64,000 nucleotides of DNA from Vannielia sp. (GTDB lineage: Bacteria > Pseudomonadota > Alphaproteobacteria > Rhodobacterales > Rhodobacteraceae). The position numbers and the translations under genes were made by a program. The notes beneath the pieces are model-generated. The model saw only the letters and a list, made by a program, of their open reading frames with translations. It was not told the origin of the DNA and did not search any database. This document shows positions 27,578 to 37,489 of the stretch, one piece after another. Each line of letters begins with the position of its first letter. Within the stretch, counting starts at the first letter, position 1. Where the stretch lies: the NCBI RefSeq assembly GCF_029212645.1, contig NZ_JARGND010000014.1, forward strand, positions 1 through 64,000. The letters run 5' to 3'.

Positions 27578-29828
27578 GGCGCTTCAACATCCCCTCGATC
27601 TCGGCCTCATAGCGCGATTCGGCAAATGTCGCGGCAACACGCTCGGCCAGCGCATCGGCCTTCTCTCGCGCCCCCGCAGGATCAGCCGTGGCTTGCTTGA
27701 GCGCCTTAGTGTAGGCGTCAATGTCGGTGAAATCCTCGATCAGCCAGCCGGTGCTGTCGTCCAGCATCTCGCCAATACCGCCCAGATCGGGCGCGATGAT
27801 CGGCAGGCGGGCCGCCGCCATATCCAGCAGGATCGTGGGCAGCCCATCCCACTGCGCGGTGTAAAGAAAGGCCGAATAGGGCGTTTCAAGCACCTCTTGC
27901 AGGGTGCTGTAGGTGCCCTTCTCAATAATGTTTTCCGGTGGATCAAAATCTGGCAGGCGGGCCTCGGAGAGCACCGCCTTGCCGTAAACATCAAAGGTGA
28001 TCTGCGGATTGGCGCGGGCGATCTCCACAAGGATATCCACCCGCTTTTGCCGGTCAAACCGCCCCGCCCAAAGCACCCGCTTTGGCGCATTGCGCCCCGC
28101 CACCACGGCGCGCACGCCGCTGTCGCTGGCGGGGGTGTGAAGCGCCAGCACCTCGGCCCCTTCGGCCCCCTCAGCATTGATCACACCATAGCCAAAACGC
28201 TCGGAAACGTCCCGCGCCAGCGCCTTGGTGTCGGTCAGCAGCACATGGTGGTGATTGCAGGTGTGACGCAGCCATTGGATCGGGTAGCCAACCCGGTCGC
28301 CATCCGGCGTTTCGTCCCATGTGAAAAGGTAGGTCACCACCTTCATCTCGCTCGCCAACTGGCGGCCAAAAGCCTCCAGCGTCTCCCACATGAGGCGGCT
28401 GTTGACGTTGATCACCGCCTGCGCGCCACAGCCCCTGAGCAGGTCAATCAGCGCCCGCTGGCGTTGCTCCTCGCTCAGATGTTCAATCAGCGTCGACAGG
28501 TTGAGGCGATCAATCTCATCGGGAAACCAGCCAATGTACTCCGCCTCAGAGCTATCGGTGGTGATGACCAGAATATCCTGCGGCCGCCGCACCCGCGCCA
28601 GGGCGGTCGCAAAGATCGAGGCCACCCGGCTCGCGCCCGACATCCGCACATGCGGCACCGCCACGATATAGCGATACCGCCTGCCGCCCAGCGCCTCGCG
28701 GATCGCCTCAACGGCATCGGCAGGGGCCTTGGCCGAAAGGGTTGGCGAGGTTGTCATGCGCTTTTCGGGTGGCATGGCAACCATCGGATCAAGCGCCTTT
28801 GCGGCATCAAGCCGGTCTTTCATGGCGCCGGGCTCGCTGAAGCTGTTGAGGATCTGCGCTTCGCGCACGCTCACCGCACGGCGCCAATGCTCCCTATGGC
28901 CGTGGCGTAGAAAGTCCAAAAACGGATTGGCGGGGTTGCTTGCCAGATCGCGGTTTTCCTTCAGGTAGAAAGACACCGAAAACTCCGCGCAGGGATCGCG
29001 CCCCTCGATCCAGCCCACGGTGGCAAAATGGAGCAGCGGATCGGTGATGTTGGCAGGCAGATCGGGGTTGGTGGCGCGGTAATAGTCCGGATCAAAATGC
29101 GCGCGCATCAGGTCCAGGTCGGCGCTCCGAGGGAGCCGCGCCTCCACCACAATCGGGCGGCGCGCACCGGCCTCGTCATCGCCTATCTCTGCGGTGGACA
29201 CCATCGGCAGCGTTACATACTGGGGCGCGGACGACTCGGCGCTGATGCCGGTGAGATGCAGCCATTTCTCCTGCGGGTCTTCTCCTCCGGCCTCTATCCC
29301 CGCGTGGGAAATGAAGTGCAAAAAGGGGTTCACCGCAACCGGGTCAAGATCGGGGTTCAGGCCACACCACTGCTCTGCATCAAACCACAGGGCCGCGCGC
29401 CGCCCCTCGCGCCAGCCTGCCTTTAGATAATGCTCACGCGCATCCATCCCATGCCCGGCAACATCGGGGTTTTGTTCCAGGTAGGAAACCGGATCAAAAA
29501 CGCTGTCAAACGCGGCGGTCAGCTTGCCAAGCGGTTGCTCGGCCAAACGGCCCTCCAACGTGGGATCATCGGCGCTTTTGCCCTCAAGGAACACCAGCAG
29601 CGCCGGGTCCTGACGGGTGCGGCGCCGCTGTTGCGGGCTGAGCAGGGTCGCGGCATCAAACCACGGCGCGGGCGGGCGGCCTTCGCGCCAGCCAGAGGCC
29701 ATGTAATGATCCAGCGGATCAAGGCCCGCAATCGCCACATCCGGATTTTGGCTCAGGTAATAGGCGCCATCAAACGCGCGCCGCAGCAGGGTTTCGTTGA
29801 CCGGTTCCGCCTTGCTCACCTGCCCCAA
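27567..29828 (-). CDS. GT4-like glycosyltransferase with N-terminal NPD/GWREGR repeats
   Basis: Repeats YYLSQNPDVAIAGLDPLDHYMASGWREGRPP / YLEQNPDVAGHGMDAREHYLKAGWREGRRA / YYRATNPDLPANITDPLLHFATVGWIEGRDP; C-term RVLWAGRFDRQKRVDILVEIA...TILLDMAAARLPIIAPDLGGIGEML. Confidence 0.85.
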   Translation of the reverse strand: MGQVSKAEPVNETLLRRAFDGAYYLSQNPDVAIAGLDPLDHYMASGWREGRPPAPWFDAATLLSPQQRRRTRQDPALLVFLEGKSADDPTLEGRLAEQPLGKLTAAFDSVFDPVSYLEQNPDVAGHGMDAREHYLKAGWREGRRAALWFDAEQWCGLNPDLDPVAVNPFLHFISHAGIEAGGEDPQEKWLHLTGISAESSAPQYVTLPMVSTAEIGDDEAGARRPIVVEARLPRSADLDLMRAHFDPDYYRATNPDLPANITDPLLHFATVGWIEGRDPCAEFSVSFYLKENRDLASNPANPFLDFLRHGHREHWRRAVSVREAQILNSFSEPGAMKDRLDAAKALDPMVAMPPEKRMTTSPTLSAKAPADAVEAIREALGGRRYRYIVAVPHVRMSGASRVASIFATALARVRRPQDILVITTDSSEAEYIGWFPDEIDRLNLSTLIEHLSEEQRQRALIDLLRGCGAQAVINVNSRLMWETLEAFGRQLASEMKVVTYLFTWDETPDGDRVGYPIQWLRHTCNHHHVLLTDTKALARDVSERFGYGVINAEGAEGAEVLALHTPASDSGVRAVVAGRNAPKRVLWAGRFDRQKRVDILVEIARANPQITFDVYGKAVLSEARLPDFDPPENIIEKGTYSTLQEVLETPYSAFLYTAQWDGLPTILLDMAAARLPIIAPDLGGIGEMLDDSTGWLIEDFTDIDAYTKALKQATADPAGAREKADALAERVAATFAESRYEAEIEGMLKRHEL

Positions 29829-29835
29829 CCCTTCG

Positions 29836-30876
29836 TCAAACCGTTACGCCCAGCCGCTGGCCCACACCGTCGCGCGCCCGCAACCCCTGCCACCAGGCCT
29901 CGTTGTCGAGATACCAGCGCACCGTCTTTTCCAGCCCTTCCTCCAGCGTGACCGATGGGTGCCAGCCCAGCTCGGTCGCAATGCGGGTCGGGTCGATGGC
30001 GTAGCGCAAATCATGGCCCGGACGGTCGGTCACATAGGTGATCTGCTCGGCATAGGGCCTGGCACCGGGGCGCAACCTGTCTAGCGCCGCGCAGATGGTG
30101 CGCACAATGTCGATGTTGCGCGCCTCATTCTCGCCGCCAATGTTGTAGCTGCGCCCGATCTCGCCCTTTTGGAGCACCGTCAGCAGCGCATCGGCGTGAT
30201 CTTCCACATAAAGCCAGTCGCGCACATTTTCGCCCGCGCCGTAAACCGGAATGTCCTTGCCCTCCAGCGCGTTCAAAATGACCACCGGGATCAGCTTTTC
30301 GGGGAAGTGATAAGGCCCGTAGTTGTTGGAGCAATTTGTCAGCACCACCGGCAGCCCATAGGTCTCATGCCACGCCCGCACCAGATGGTCAGAGCTGGCC
30401 TTCGAGGCGCTATAAGGGCTGCGCGGATCATAGGGCGTGTCTTCGGTAAACTGGCCTTCTGCGCCCAGCGAACCATAAACCTCATCGGTGCTGATATGAT
30501 GAAATCGAAAGCCCTCGGGCCGCCCCGCATCCTGCCAATAAGCGCGCGCGGCTTCGAGCAGATGGAAGGTGCCCAGCACGTTGGTTTCGATAAAGGTTGC
30601 CGGGCCATCAATCGAGCGGTCCACATGGCTCTCGGCGGCCAGGTGCATGATCGCATCGGGGCGGTGCGCGGCCAATACCTCATCAAGCGCGGCACGGTCG
30701 CGGATATCGGCCTGCACAAAGCTGTATCCCGGCGCATCGGCCACGCTGGCCACGTTTTCAAGGCAGGCGGCATAGGTCAGCGCATCGAGGTTCACCACCT
30801 CATGCCCCGCCGCGACCGCTTGGCGCACCACGGCCGAGCCGATAAAGCCTGCGCCCCCTGTGACCAACAGCTTCAT
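29836..30876 (-). CDS. rfbB: dTDP-glucose 4,6-dehydratase
   Basis: [91 protein letters not shown]. Confidence 0.97.
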   Translation of the reverse strand: MKLLVTGGAGFIGSAVVRQAVAAGHEVVNLDALTYAACLENVASVADAPGYSFVQADIRDRAALDEVLAAHRPDAIMHLAAESHVDRSIDGPATFIETNVLGTFHLLEAARAYWQDAGRPEGFRFHHISTDEVYGSLGAEGQFTEDTPYDPRSPYSASKASSDHLVRAWHETYGLPVVLTNCSNNYGPYHFPEKLIPVVILNALEGKDIPVYGAGENVRDWLYVEDHADALLTVLQKGEIGRSYNIGGENEARNIDIVRTICAALDRLRPGARPYAEQITYVTDRPGHDLRYAIDPTRIATELGWHPSVTLEEGLEKTVRWYLDNEAWWQGLRARDGVGQRLGVTV

Positions 30877-31442
30877 ACTGAACGCTCCCAGTTAAACGGG
30901 CTGTCAAAACCCTCAAAACCCGGCGCCGCCTCGTCCTTGGCCGAAAGGCACGGCACCGCACCGCCAAGGCCCCAGTCAATGCCGATTGCAGGATCATCCC
31001 AGATCAGCGCACCCTCGGTCTCGGGGGCGTAGTCATCGGAACATTTGTAGATGATCTCGGTGTTGGGCTGGCGGGTCACGAACCCATGCGCAAACCCTGG
31101 CGGAATCCACAGCTGCACGCCGTTTTCCGCCGTCAGATCCTCCCCCACCCACTGCCCGTAGGTGGGCGATCCCTTGCGAATATCCACCGCCACGTCAAAC
31201 AGCGCCCCACGGCCACAGCGCACGAGCTTGGCCTGCGCCCTGGGTGGCGCCTGAAAATGCAACCCCCTCAGGGTGGGCGCGTCCACGCTGACAGAGTGAT
31301 TGTCTTGCACAAAGTCCGCTTCCAGACCAAGCGCCGCCAGCTTGTTCTTGGCATAGGTTTCGGCAAAAAAGCCCCGGTTGTCCCCGTGACGAACCGGCGT
31401 AATCCTATAGACGCCGGGCAATGCCGTTTTTTCAACCTTCAC
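30873..31442 (-). CDS. rfbC: dTDP-4-dehydrorhamnose 3,5-epimerase
   Basis: [46 protein letters not shown] start proposed at 31442 (track ORF starts at 31538). Confidence 0.92.
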   Translation of the reverse strand: MKVEKTALPGVYRITPVRHGDNRGFFAETYAKNKLAALGLEADFVQDNHSVSVDAPTLRGLHFQAPPRAQAKLVRCGRGALFDVAVDIRKGSPTYGQWVGEDLTAENGVQLWIPPGFAHGFVTRQPNTEIIYKCSDDYAPETEGALIWDDPAIGIDWGLGGAVPCLSAKDEAAPGFEGFDSPFNWERSV

Positions 31443-31563
31443 GATTCGCGCGTCCTTCTGGCCATTGCCCGCAAACTCTGTGATTTGCACGAATTTCGGG
31501 TTGTGGCGGTCCTTAGCAGGTAGGCAGGGCACTGTCACCTATGCCCATTGCGCTTTCGAGCTA

Positions 31564-32418
31564 TCAAGACAACTCGCGCAACACGCGCGCCAGCCCTTCG
31601 CGCCAATCCGGTCGAGGCAGGCCAAAGGCGGCTTCGGTGGCGCTGCAATCGAGCCTTGAGTTGGCCGGTCGCGCCGCCGGGGTGGGGAAATCGGCGCTTG
31701 TGATCGGGGTCACCTCGCAGACCACATCCGCCTGCGCAAAGATCTCTCGCGCAAAAGCCGCCCAGCTTACATCGGGCGCCCCGCTGAAATGGTAGGTGCC
31801 TGCCTTATGCGGTGCCTCGCACAGCACCCGCGCCATACGGATTGCAGCGCTGGCAATATCACCCGCCCAGGTTGGCCCGCCGTGTTGATCGTCTACAATC
31901 GCCAGCCGCTCCCGCTCGGCACCAAGCCGCAGCATGGATTTCACGAAGTTTCCGCCATGCGCCGAAAACACCCAGGAGGTGCGCATCACCGCCGCCGCGC
32001 CGCCTGCCTGCGCAATCGCCACCTCTCCGGCCAGCTTTGAGCGCCCATAGGCGTTCACCGGTGACACCCTGTCGCCCGGGGACCATGCCGCCTCGCCCGT
32101 GCCATCAAACACGTAGTCGGTCGAAATATGCACAAACGGCACGCCCCTGGCCGCGCAAGCCTCTGCCATCGCGCCCGGCGCTTCGCCGTTGATCACCGTT
32201 GCCAGCGCCTCTTCGGCTTCGGCCTTGTCAACGGCGGTATAGGCGGCAGCGTTCAGCACCGCGTCGGCTGTGCTGGCGGCAATCACGGCGGCACAGGCCG
32301 CAGGATCACTCAGATCACAGTCGCCACGCCCAAGCGCCTGCACCTCAAGCCCAGCGCCCGCCCATGCCAGCACCTCGCGCGCCACCTGGCCGGTCTGGCC
32401 AAACATCAAGAGCTTCAC
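31564..32418 (-). CDS. rfbD: dTDP-4-dehydrorhamnose reductase
   Basis: MKLLMFGQTGQVAREVLAWA; VLNAAAYTAVDKAEAEEALA; VHISTDYVFDGTGEAAWSPGDRVSPVNAYGRSKLAGE. Confidence 0.96.
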   Translation of the reverse strand: MKLLMFGQTGQVAREVLAWAGAGLEVQALGRGDCDLSDPAACAAVIAASTADAVLNAAAYTAVDKAEAEEALATVINGEAPGAMAEACAARGVPFVHISTDYVFDGTGEAAWSPGDRVSPVNAYGRSKLAGEVAIAQAGGAAAVMRTSWVFSAHGGNFVKSMLRLGAERERLAIVDDQHGGPTWAGDIASAAIRMARVLCEAPHKAGTYHFSGAPDVSWAAFAREIFAQADVVCEVTPITSADFPTPAARPANSRLDCSATEAAFGLPRPDWREGLARVLRELS

Positions 32419-33329
32419 GCCATGTCCTCAAACCAGCGAAATGTTCGCGCCACACCCTCTTTCACGTCAAACTGCGGCTCAAAGCCCAGCTCAGCCTGCG
32501 CCTTGGTGATATCGGCGCAGTTATGGCGCACCTCACCTGGTAGCGCCTCCGCATGTTCGATCCGGGGTGCATTTGAGGGGGCGAGATCGGCCAATATCCC
32601 GGCCAACTGCAACACCGAGGTCGCAACGCCTGTGCCAAGCTGGTAGCACCCCTCCGCCTCGCGCCGGATCACCGCCGAAATCGCCGCGCTTATATCGTCA
32701 ACGTAAATATAGTCGCGGGTCTGCTCGCCATCGCCATTCACCGTCATCCGGTTGTCCGCCAGAAGCTGGCGGCAGAAAGAAGGGATAACCCCGCCCTGCC
32801 GCCGCGCGTTTGGCCCATAAACATTGGAAAACCGCAGCGCCACGCACTTCATCCCGAACGAGCCGCGATACGCCGAAAGCAGCCCCTCCACCGCCAGCTT
32901 CGACGCCCCGTAAGGCGAAAGCGGCGCGGGCGGGGTGGCCTCGCTGATGGGGCCGTCATGATCACCGGCAACAGCGGCGGTCGAGGCAAAGATCAGCCGT
33001 GTTGCCGGGGTGTTGGTGCGCAAATGCTCCAGCAGCGTTTCGGTTTTGCCGACATTCTCAAAGAAGGTGCCCGCCGGATCGGCAATGCTGTCCTGCACCG
33101 AGCATTGCGCGGCCAGATGCACCACCACATCGGCCTTTTCTGCCATCGCCAACCCCTCGCGGGAGGCAAAGCAGCCCTCGCTCACATGATCAAAGGGCGC
33201 GCGCTCGGCCGGGGTAGACTCCTCCAGCCAGTCAACGGCAGAAATCTCGCTCACACTGCCTTCGCTGCGCAGGTAGGAGGCAAGGTTTACACCAATAAAC
33301 CCAAGGCCCCCTGTGACCAAAACCTTCAT
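32415..33329 (-). CDS. NAD-dependent epimerase/dehydratase (UDP-glucose 4-epimerase-like)
   Basis: MKVLVTGGLGFIGVNLASYLRSEG; VVHLAAQCSVQDSIADP; SPYGASKLAVEGLL; LRFSNVYGPNARRQGGVIPSF. Confidence 0.9.
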   Translation of the reverse strand: MKVLVTGGLGFIGVNLASYLRSEGSVSEISAVDWLEESTPAERAPFDHVSEGCFASREGLAMAEKADVVVHLAAQCSVQDSIADPAGTFFENVGKTETLLEHLRTNTPATRLIFASTAAVAGDHDGPISEATPPAPLSPYGASKLAVEGLLSAYRGSFGMKCVALRFSNVYGPNARRQGGVIPSFCRQLLADNRMTVNGDGEQTRDYIYVDDISAAISAVIRREAEGCYQLGTGVATSVLQLAGILADLAPSNAPRIEHAEALPGEVRHNCADITKAQAELGFEPQFDVKEGVARTFRWFEDMA

Positions 33330-33710
33330 CGGCGCACCGCCCCAAGGCCACGCGCTTGCAACTCTACAGTTATCGCTGCCCTGTCCAAGGTCCGCATTCT
33401 GCCGGTGCCCTCGCTTGTTCCCGGTCGCGTGATCCCGGCGGTTAAACAGCAAAATCGGGCCAAAGGTAAAGCCCAATCCCCGTGCCCTGGCGGCACCCCG
33501 CCTGCCCCATTCCCGGTGGTCTGGATGAGCTGCGACCGTCCCTTACCTGTGCGCCACTTGCCCCCAAATGGATCGCAGGCTGGAACGGCCGTCTGCATCA
33601 TCATCGAGGTCAGCTATGCCCTTCCGCTACGGCAGCGGCGTGGAAACACCGGGGCAATTGTACGGCATTTGCCACCAATCGCGCAAATGGGGGCAGATTG
33701 TTGCGCGAGC

Positions 33711-34367
33711 CTAAACCCGCTCCGCCTTCGCCCTCAGCCGCGCCACACGGGCACCGGGCAGCGGCATCAGCTTCGCGGCGGTGAGGTAGATCAGGTAAAG
33801 ATCAAAGCAAAAGCTCTGGCGCGCGTTGTAAAGGATATCCAACTCCGCCTTGCGCGGAATGCAGCGGGCCACATAAACCGCATTGGTCTGCTCGGCGCTG
33901 TCGGTGTCACGCAGCAGCATCTCTTCGTGGCTGTGGTAAATGATCGTGGCCAGCCCGGTGATTCCCGGCTTTGATTTCAGCACTTCGCCATAAATCTCGG
34001 GAAACATCTCAACATATTCTCGCATCGGCGGGCGCGGGCCAACAAAGCTCATATCGCCCTTCAGCACATTGAAAAGCTGGGGCAATTCATCCAGCCGCAA
34101 CCGGCGCAGCTTGCGGCCCAGCGGGGTGATCCGCTCGGCCTTGTCGCCCCCCGAAACACCGCTCTCGGCCTCTTTTGACCCCTTTCGCATGGTGCGGAAC
34201 TTGTAAAGCCTGAAGGGCTGACCGGGCGCTTTCATCCGCTCCGAGGTGTAAAGCGCCGGACGCCCGTCTTTCCACGCGATCGCGCACCACAACACGGCCA
34301 GCATCGGCAGGCCGGGGAGCAGCAGCACGAGCGCGAAGCTCACGTCAAAAATCCGCTTCGCCGTCAC
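33711..34367 (-). CDS. Exopolysaccharide initiating sugar transferase (WcaJ/ExoY type)
   Basis: KRIFDVSFALVLLLPGLPML; FRLYKFRTMRKGS; LRLDELPQLFNVLKGDMSFVGPRPPM; KPGITGLA. Confidence 0.93.
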   Translation of the reverse strand: MTAKRIFDVSFALVLLLPGLPMLAVLWCAIAWKDGRPALYTSERMKAPGQPFRLYKFRTMRKGSKEAESGVSGGDKAERITPLGRKLRRLRLDELPQLFNVLKGDMSFVGPRPPMREYVEMFPEIYGEVLKSKPGITGLATIIYHSHEEMLLRDTDSAEQTNAVYVARCIPRKAELDILYNARQSFCFDLYLIYLTAAKLMPLPGARVARLRAKAERV

Positions 34368-34406
34368 GCCCAGCCATCGCCTCCCTAGTCCTGCGCCCTT
34401 GCGGCC

Positions 34407-35759
34407 TTAGCCTGCAACCGCTGCCGGGTCGTCGCCCTTGTCCACCGTCATATCCGGGCGGCCAACGCAGCTATAGGCCTCAAAGCCCGCGGCTTCGGCA
34501 TCTGCCGCCGAATATATGTTGCGCAGATCGGCCATGCGCGCGCTTGCCATGCTCTGCGCCATACGGCTCAGATCGAGCGCCCGAAATTCGTTCCACTCGG
34601 TGATCAGCACCAATGCATTTGCCCCCTCGGCGGCGGCGTAAGGGTCTTCCACCCAGTCCACGCCGGGCAGCAGCTTTTCGCCCTCATGGCGGCCCTGCGG
34701 ATCAACCACCCGCACCTTGGCCCCACCGCCCACCAGCGCCGGCACAATGGTGAGCGACGGCGCATCGCGCATGTCATCGGTGTTGGGTTTGAAGGTGACA
34801 CCCAGCACGGCAATCGTCTTGCCGTTGAAACTGCCTTCGCACAGGTCCCGCAGCTTCTCGATCATCCGCCGCTTCACCTCTTCGTTCACCATGATCACGG
34901 CTTCGGTGATCTCCTGAGGCACCGCGTGCTCCTGGCCAATCCGGGCCAGCGCCTTGGTATCCTTCGGGAAACACGAGCCACCATACCCCGGCCCCGCATG
35001 GAGAAACTTGTTACCGATCCGCCCATCCAGGCCCATCCCCTTGGAGACAGATTTGATATCAGCCCCCACCCGCTCGCAAAGCGCGGCAATCTCGTTGATG
35101 AAGGTGATCTTCGTCGCAAGGAAAGCGTTGGCGGCGTATTTGATCATCTCCGCGCTTTCCAGATCGGTGTAAACAACCGGGAAATCGCGCAGGAACAGCG
35201 GGCGGTAAATATCGCCCATTACCTCCTGGGCGCGCTCGGTCTCCACACCCACAACCACCCGGTCGGGGCGCATGAAGTCATCAATCGCGGCGCCTTCGCG
35301 CAGGAACTCGGGGTTGGACGCCACATCAAACTCATCCGTCGTGCGGGTTTTGTTGATGATCTCAAAGACCTTGCGGTTGGTGCCCACCGGCACCGTCGAT
35401 TTGGTCACGATGACCGTGAAGCCCTTGATCGCAGCGGCAATTTCCTCGGCGGCGGCGTACACATAGCTTAGGTCCGCATGGCCATCACCGCGCCGCGTGG
35501 GCGTGCCCACCGCGATGAATACCGCATCCGCATCCGCCACAGCCTCGGTCAGATCACCGGTGAAAGCCAGGCGGCCGGCGGCCACGTTCTTCTCCATCAG
35601 CACATCGAGGCCCGGCTCATAAATCGGCACCTCGCCGCGGTTGAGCTGGGCAACCTTCTCGGGGTTCTTGTCCACGCACACCACAGTGTGGCCGAAGTCC
35701 GAGAAGCAAACACCCGAAACCAGCCCCACATACCCGGTGCCGATCATCGCAATCTTCAT
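34407..35759 (-). CDS. ugd: UDP-glucose 6-dehydrogenase
   Basis: MKIAMIGTGYVGLVSGVCFSDFGHTVVCVDKN; FLHAGPGYGGSCFPKDTKAL; GVTFKPNTDDMRDAPSL. Confidence 0.96.
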   Translation of the reverse strand: MKIAMIGTGYVGLVSGVCFSDFGHTVVCVDKNPEKVAQLNRGEVPIYEPGLDVLMEKNVAAGRLAFTGDLTEAVADADAVFIAVGTPTRRGDGHADLSYVYAAAEEIAAAIKGFTVIVTKSTVPVGTNRKVFEIINKTRTTDEFDVASNPEFLREGAAIDDFMRPDRVVVGVETERAQEVMGDIYRPLFLRDFPVVYTDLESAEMIKYAANAFLATKITFINEIAALCERVGADIKSVSKGMGLDGRIGNKFLHAGPGYGGSCFPKDTKALARIGQEHAVPQEITEAVIMVNEEVKRRMIEKLRDLCEGSFNGKTIAVLGVTFKPNTDDMRDAPSLTIVPALVGGGAKVRVVDPQGRHEGEKLLPGVDWVEDPYAAAEGANALVLITEWNEFRALDLSRMAQSMASARMADLRNIYSAADAEAAGFEAYSCVGRPDMTVDKGDDPAAVAG

Positions 35760-35932
35760 TCGTTTACCCTCGCAAATACCGGTTTGCCCTGTCCGACCTT
35801 CAATGCGCTTTTGCGGCGCAGAAAGTCAACTTGTGCAGCAGTGTTTCCCCAGATGCGCCTTATTTCGGCCCCACCCATGCGGCCTATATGACAACAGCTT
35901 TCGGGTGGGGATCCGAAGCACTGAGGTAACCG

Positions 35933-36568
35933 ATGCATAAGGCACTGCCCTTGGCCGCTGCGGCCATCGCCATTCTCATCGTTCTGTCTCCCGCTGCCGC
36001 TTCGGCCTGCACCCGCGCTCCTGTTGCCGGTGCCCAGGCCACGCTTCAGCCCGGACAGATCAACCAGACCCTGCTTGACGCATCCATTGCGTCGGAGGTC
36101 AATTTCCAACGGTGCCGCTTGGGCCTTCGCCCGCTTGGCAAGGCGCCCGCCCTGCAACGCACCGCCAGTGAGCACGCCAGTTGGATGGCCCGTAAGGCCA
36201 AACTGAGCCACAAAAGCACGCGTCCGGGCCGGGCCACCGTCAAGGCGCGCATCCTGTCTTCGGGGCTTAAAGTCCGCCGTGGCTCGGAAAACATCGCCAA
36301 GGTCGCGCTCTACAAGGTTGAAGAGGCAGGTGGCTACCGGATCGTCAACGCTTCCGCCTGCCAGTTCGCCAGCCGTTCCGGTGCTCCGATCCCGCGCCAC
36401 ACCTATGGCTCGCTTTCGCGCTATGTGGTCGGCCTTTGGATGAAAAGCCCACATCACCGGGTCAATATCGTTGACCGCAAAGTCTCAATCGCGGGCACCG
36501 CCGCTGCCATTGATCCGCGTGGCAGAAACTGTGGGTCGATCTATCTTGCGCAAAATTTCGCCGGTTGA
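35933..36568 (+). CDS. Secreted CAP-domain (SCP-like) protein
   Basis: Signal peptide; NFQRCRLGLRPLGKAPALQRTASEHASWMA...SENIA...WMKSPHHRVNIVDRKVSIAGTAAA. Confidence 0.8.
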   Translation: MHKALPLAAAAIAILIVLSPAAASACTRAPVAGAQATLQPGQINQTLLDASIASEVNFQRCRLGLRPLGKAPALQRTASEHASWMARKAKLSHKSTRPGRATVKARILSSGLKVRRGSENIAKVALYKVEEAGGYRIVNASACQFASRSGAPIPRHTYGSLSRYVVGLWMKSPHHRVNIVDRKVSIAGTAAAIDPRGRNCGSIYLAQNFAG

Positions 36569-36701
36569 GGGCGAAATAGCTGCAAAAAAGTCACCCAAAA
36601 CCCCTTGGTACCGGGTTCTTCTTGATTTTTGACCCCCCTGTGTCACTTAGGAATCAAAGGCCGGGATAACCTCGGTTTTGTGATTCTGATGTGGAGACAA
36701 C

Positions 36702-36953
36702 ATGATCAAGCTCGCAACCGCCGCCACGCTGGCACTTGCCATGAGCACCTCGGCTTTTGCTGGTGGTTATCAGGAACCTGTGCTTGAAGGCGAAGTCTTC
36801 GTTGATGAAGGCGGTTCTTCGTCTGCATCCATGGGCTCGCTCGGCAACGGTGCCGTCATCGGCGGCGTGCTCGCCCTGGCTCTGATCGTTGCGCTCGCTT
36901 CGGATGATGACAGCGACGACGATCGCGGCCCAGTCGGCGCCGTTCGCCAGTAA
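36702..36953 (+). CDS. Small secreted protein, paralog 1 of tandem pair
   Basis: Signal peptide ending AFA|GGYQEPVLEGEVFVDEGGSSSASMGSLGNGAVIGGVLALALIVALASDDDSDDD. Confidence 0.8.
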   Translation: MIKLATAATLALAMSTSAFAGGYQEPVLEGEVFVDEGGSSSASMGSLGNGAVIGGVLALALIVALASDDDSDDDRGPVGAVRQ

Positions 36954-37057
36954 ATCCACCACCGGTTGAAGCCCGTAACTGAGTTTCAATCCTTTTGAAT
37001 TGAAATGCCCCGTGCAAATGTGCTCTAAACGGGACAGATAACATGAGGTACAGACTA

Positions 37058-37282
37058 ATGAAAAAGCTTCTCGTAACCACCGCCGTCACCGTCGCCATGG
37101 CCTCTTCGGCCTTCGCTGGTGGCTATCAGGAACCCGTGCTTGAAGGCGAAGTCTTCGTTGATGAAGGTGATTCTTCGTCCGCTTCCATGGGTTCGCTCGG
37201 CAACGGTGCCGTCATCGGCGGCGTGCTTGCTCTGGCTCTGATCGCTGCTCTGGCTTCCGACGACGACAGCGACGACGACTGA
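37058..37282 (+). CDS. Small secreted protein, paralog 2 of tandem pair
   Basis: MKKLLVTTAVTVAMASSAFAGGYQEPVLEGEVFVDEGDSSSASMGSLGNGAVIGGVLALALIAALASDDDSDDD. Confidence 0.82.
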   Translation: MKKLLVTTAVTVAMASSAFAGGYQEPVLEGEVFVDEGDSSSASMGSLGNGAVIGGVLALALIAALASDDDSDDD

Positions 37283-37317
37283 TATCCCGTCCGGGATTTC
37301 AGCCCAAACTTATAGAA

Positions 37318-37350
37318 AGCGCCGTGCAGAAATGCGCGGCGCTTTTCTTT
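37318..37350 (+). terminator. Rho-independent terminator after paralog 2
   Basis: AGCGCCG-N12-CGGCGCT followed by TTTCTTTT. Confidence 0.85.
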
Positions 37351-37357
37351 TGGGCAT

Positions 37358-37440
37358 AAGCTCGGCGACGGTGCCGTGATCGCCAGCCTCGTCGCGCTCG
37401 CGGCCCGCACCTCGGGTGACGACGGCGAAATCGGCACCGA
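37358..37440 (+). pseudogene. Decayed third copy of the small secreted protein C-terminal half
   Basis: Frame reads KLGDGAVIASLVALAARTSGDDGE, compare SLGNGAVIGGVLALALIAALASDDD in the intact copies. Confidence 0.55.
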
Positions 37441-37489
37441 AGTTCCTCACTGCCCGCAGGCCTTGCCGCCTGCCCAACGCGGCCCGTCC

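Noticed and set aside
27396-28910. 504-aa plus-strand ORF opposite the repeat-bearing glycosyltransferase
   Set aside because: Shadow ORF without recognisable motifs.
33330-33710. Possible gene or ncRNA in the 380-bp gap between the epimerase and sugar transferase genes
   Set aside because: Only short imperfect repeats (TTGCCCCCA/TGGGGGCA) seen; most likely a promoter region, not enough evidence for a feature.
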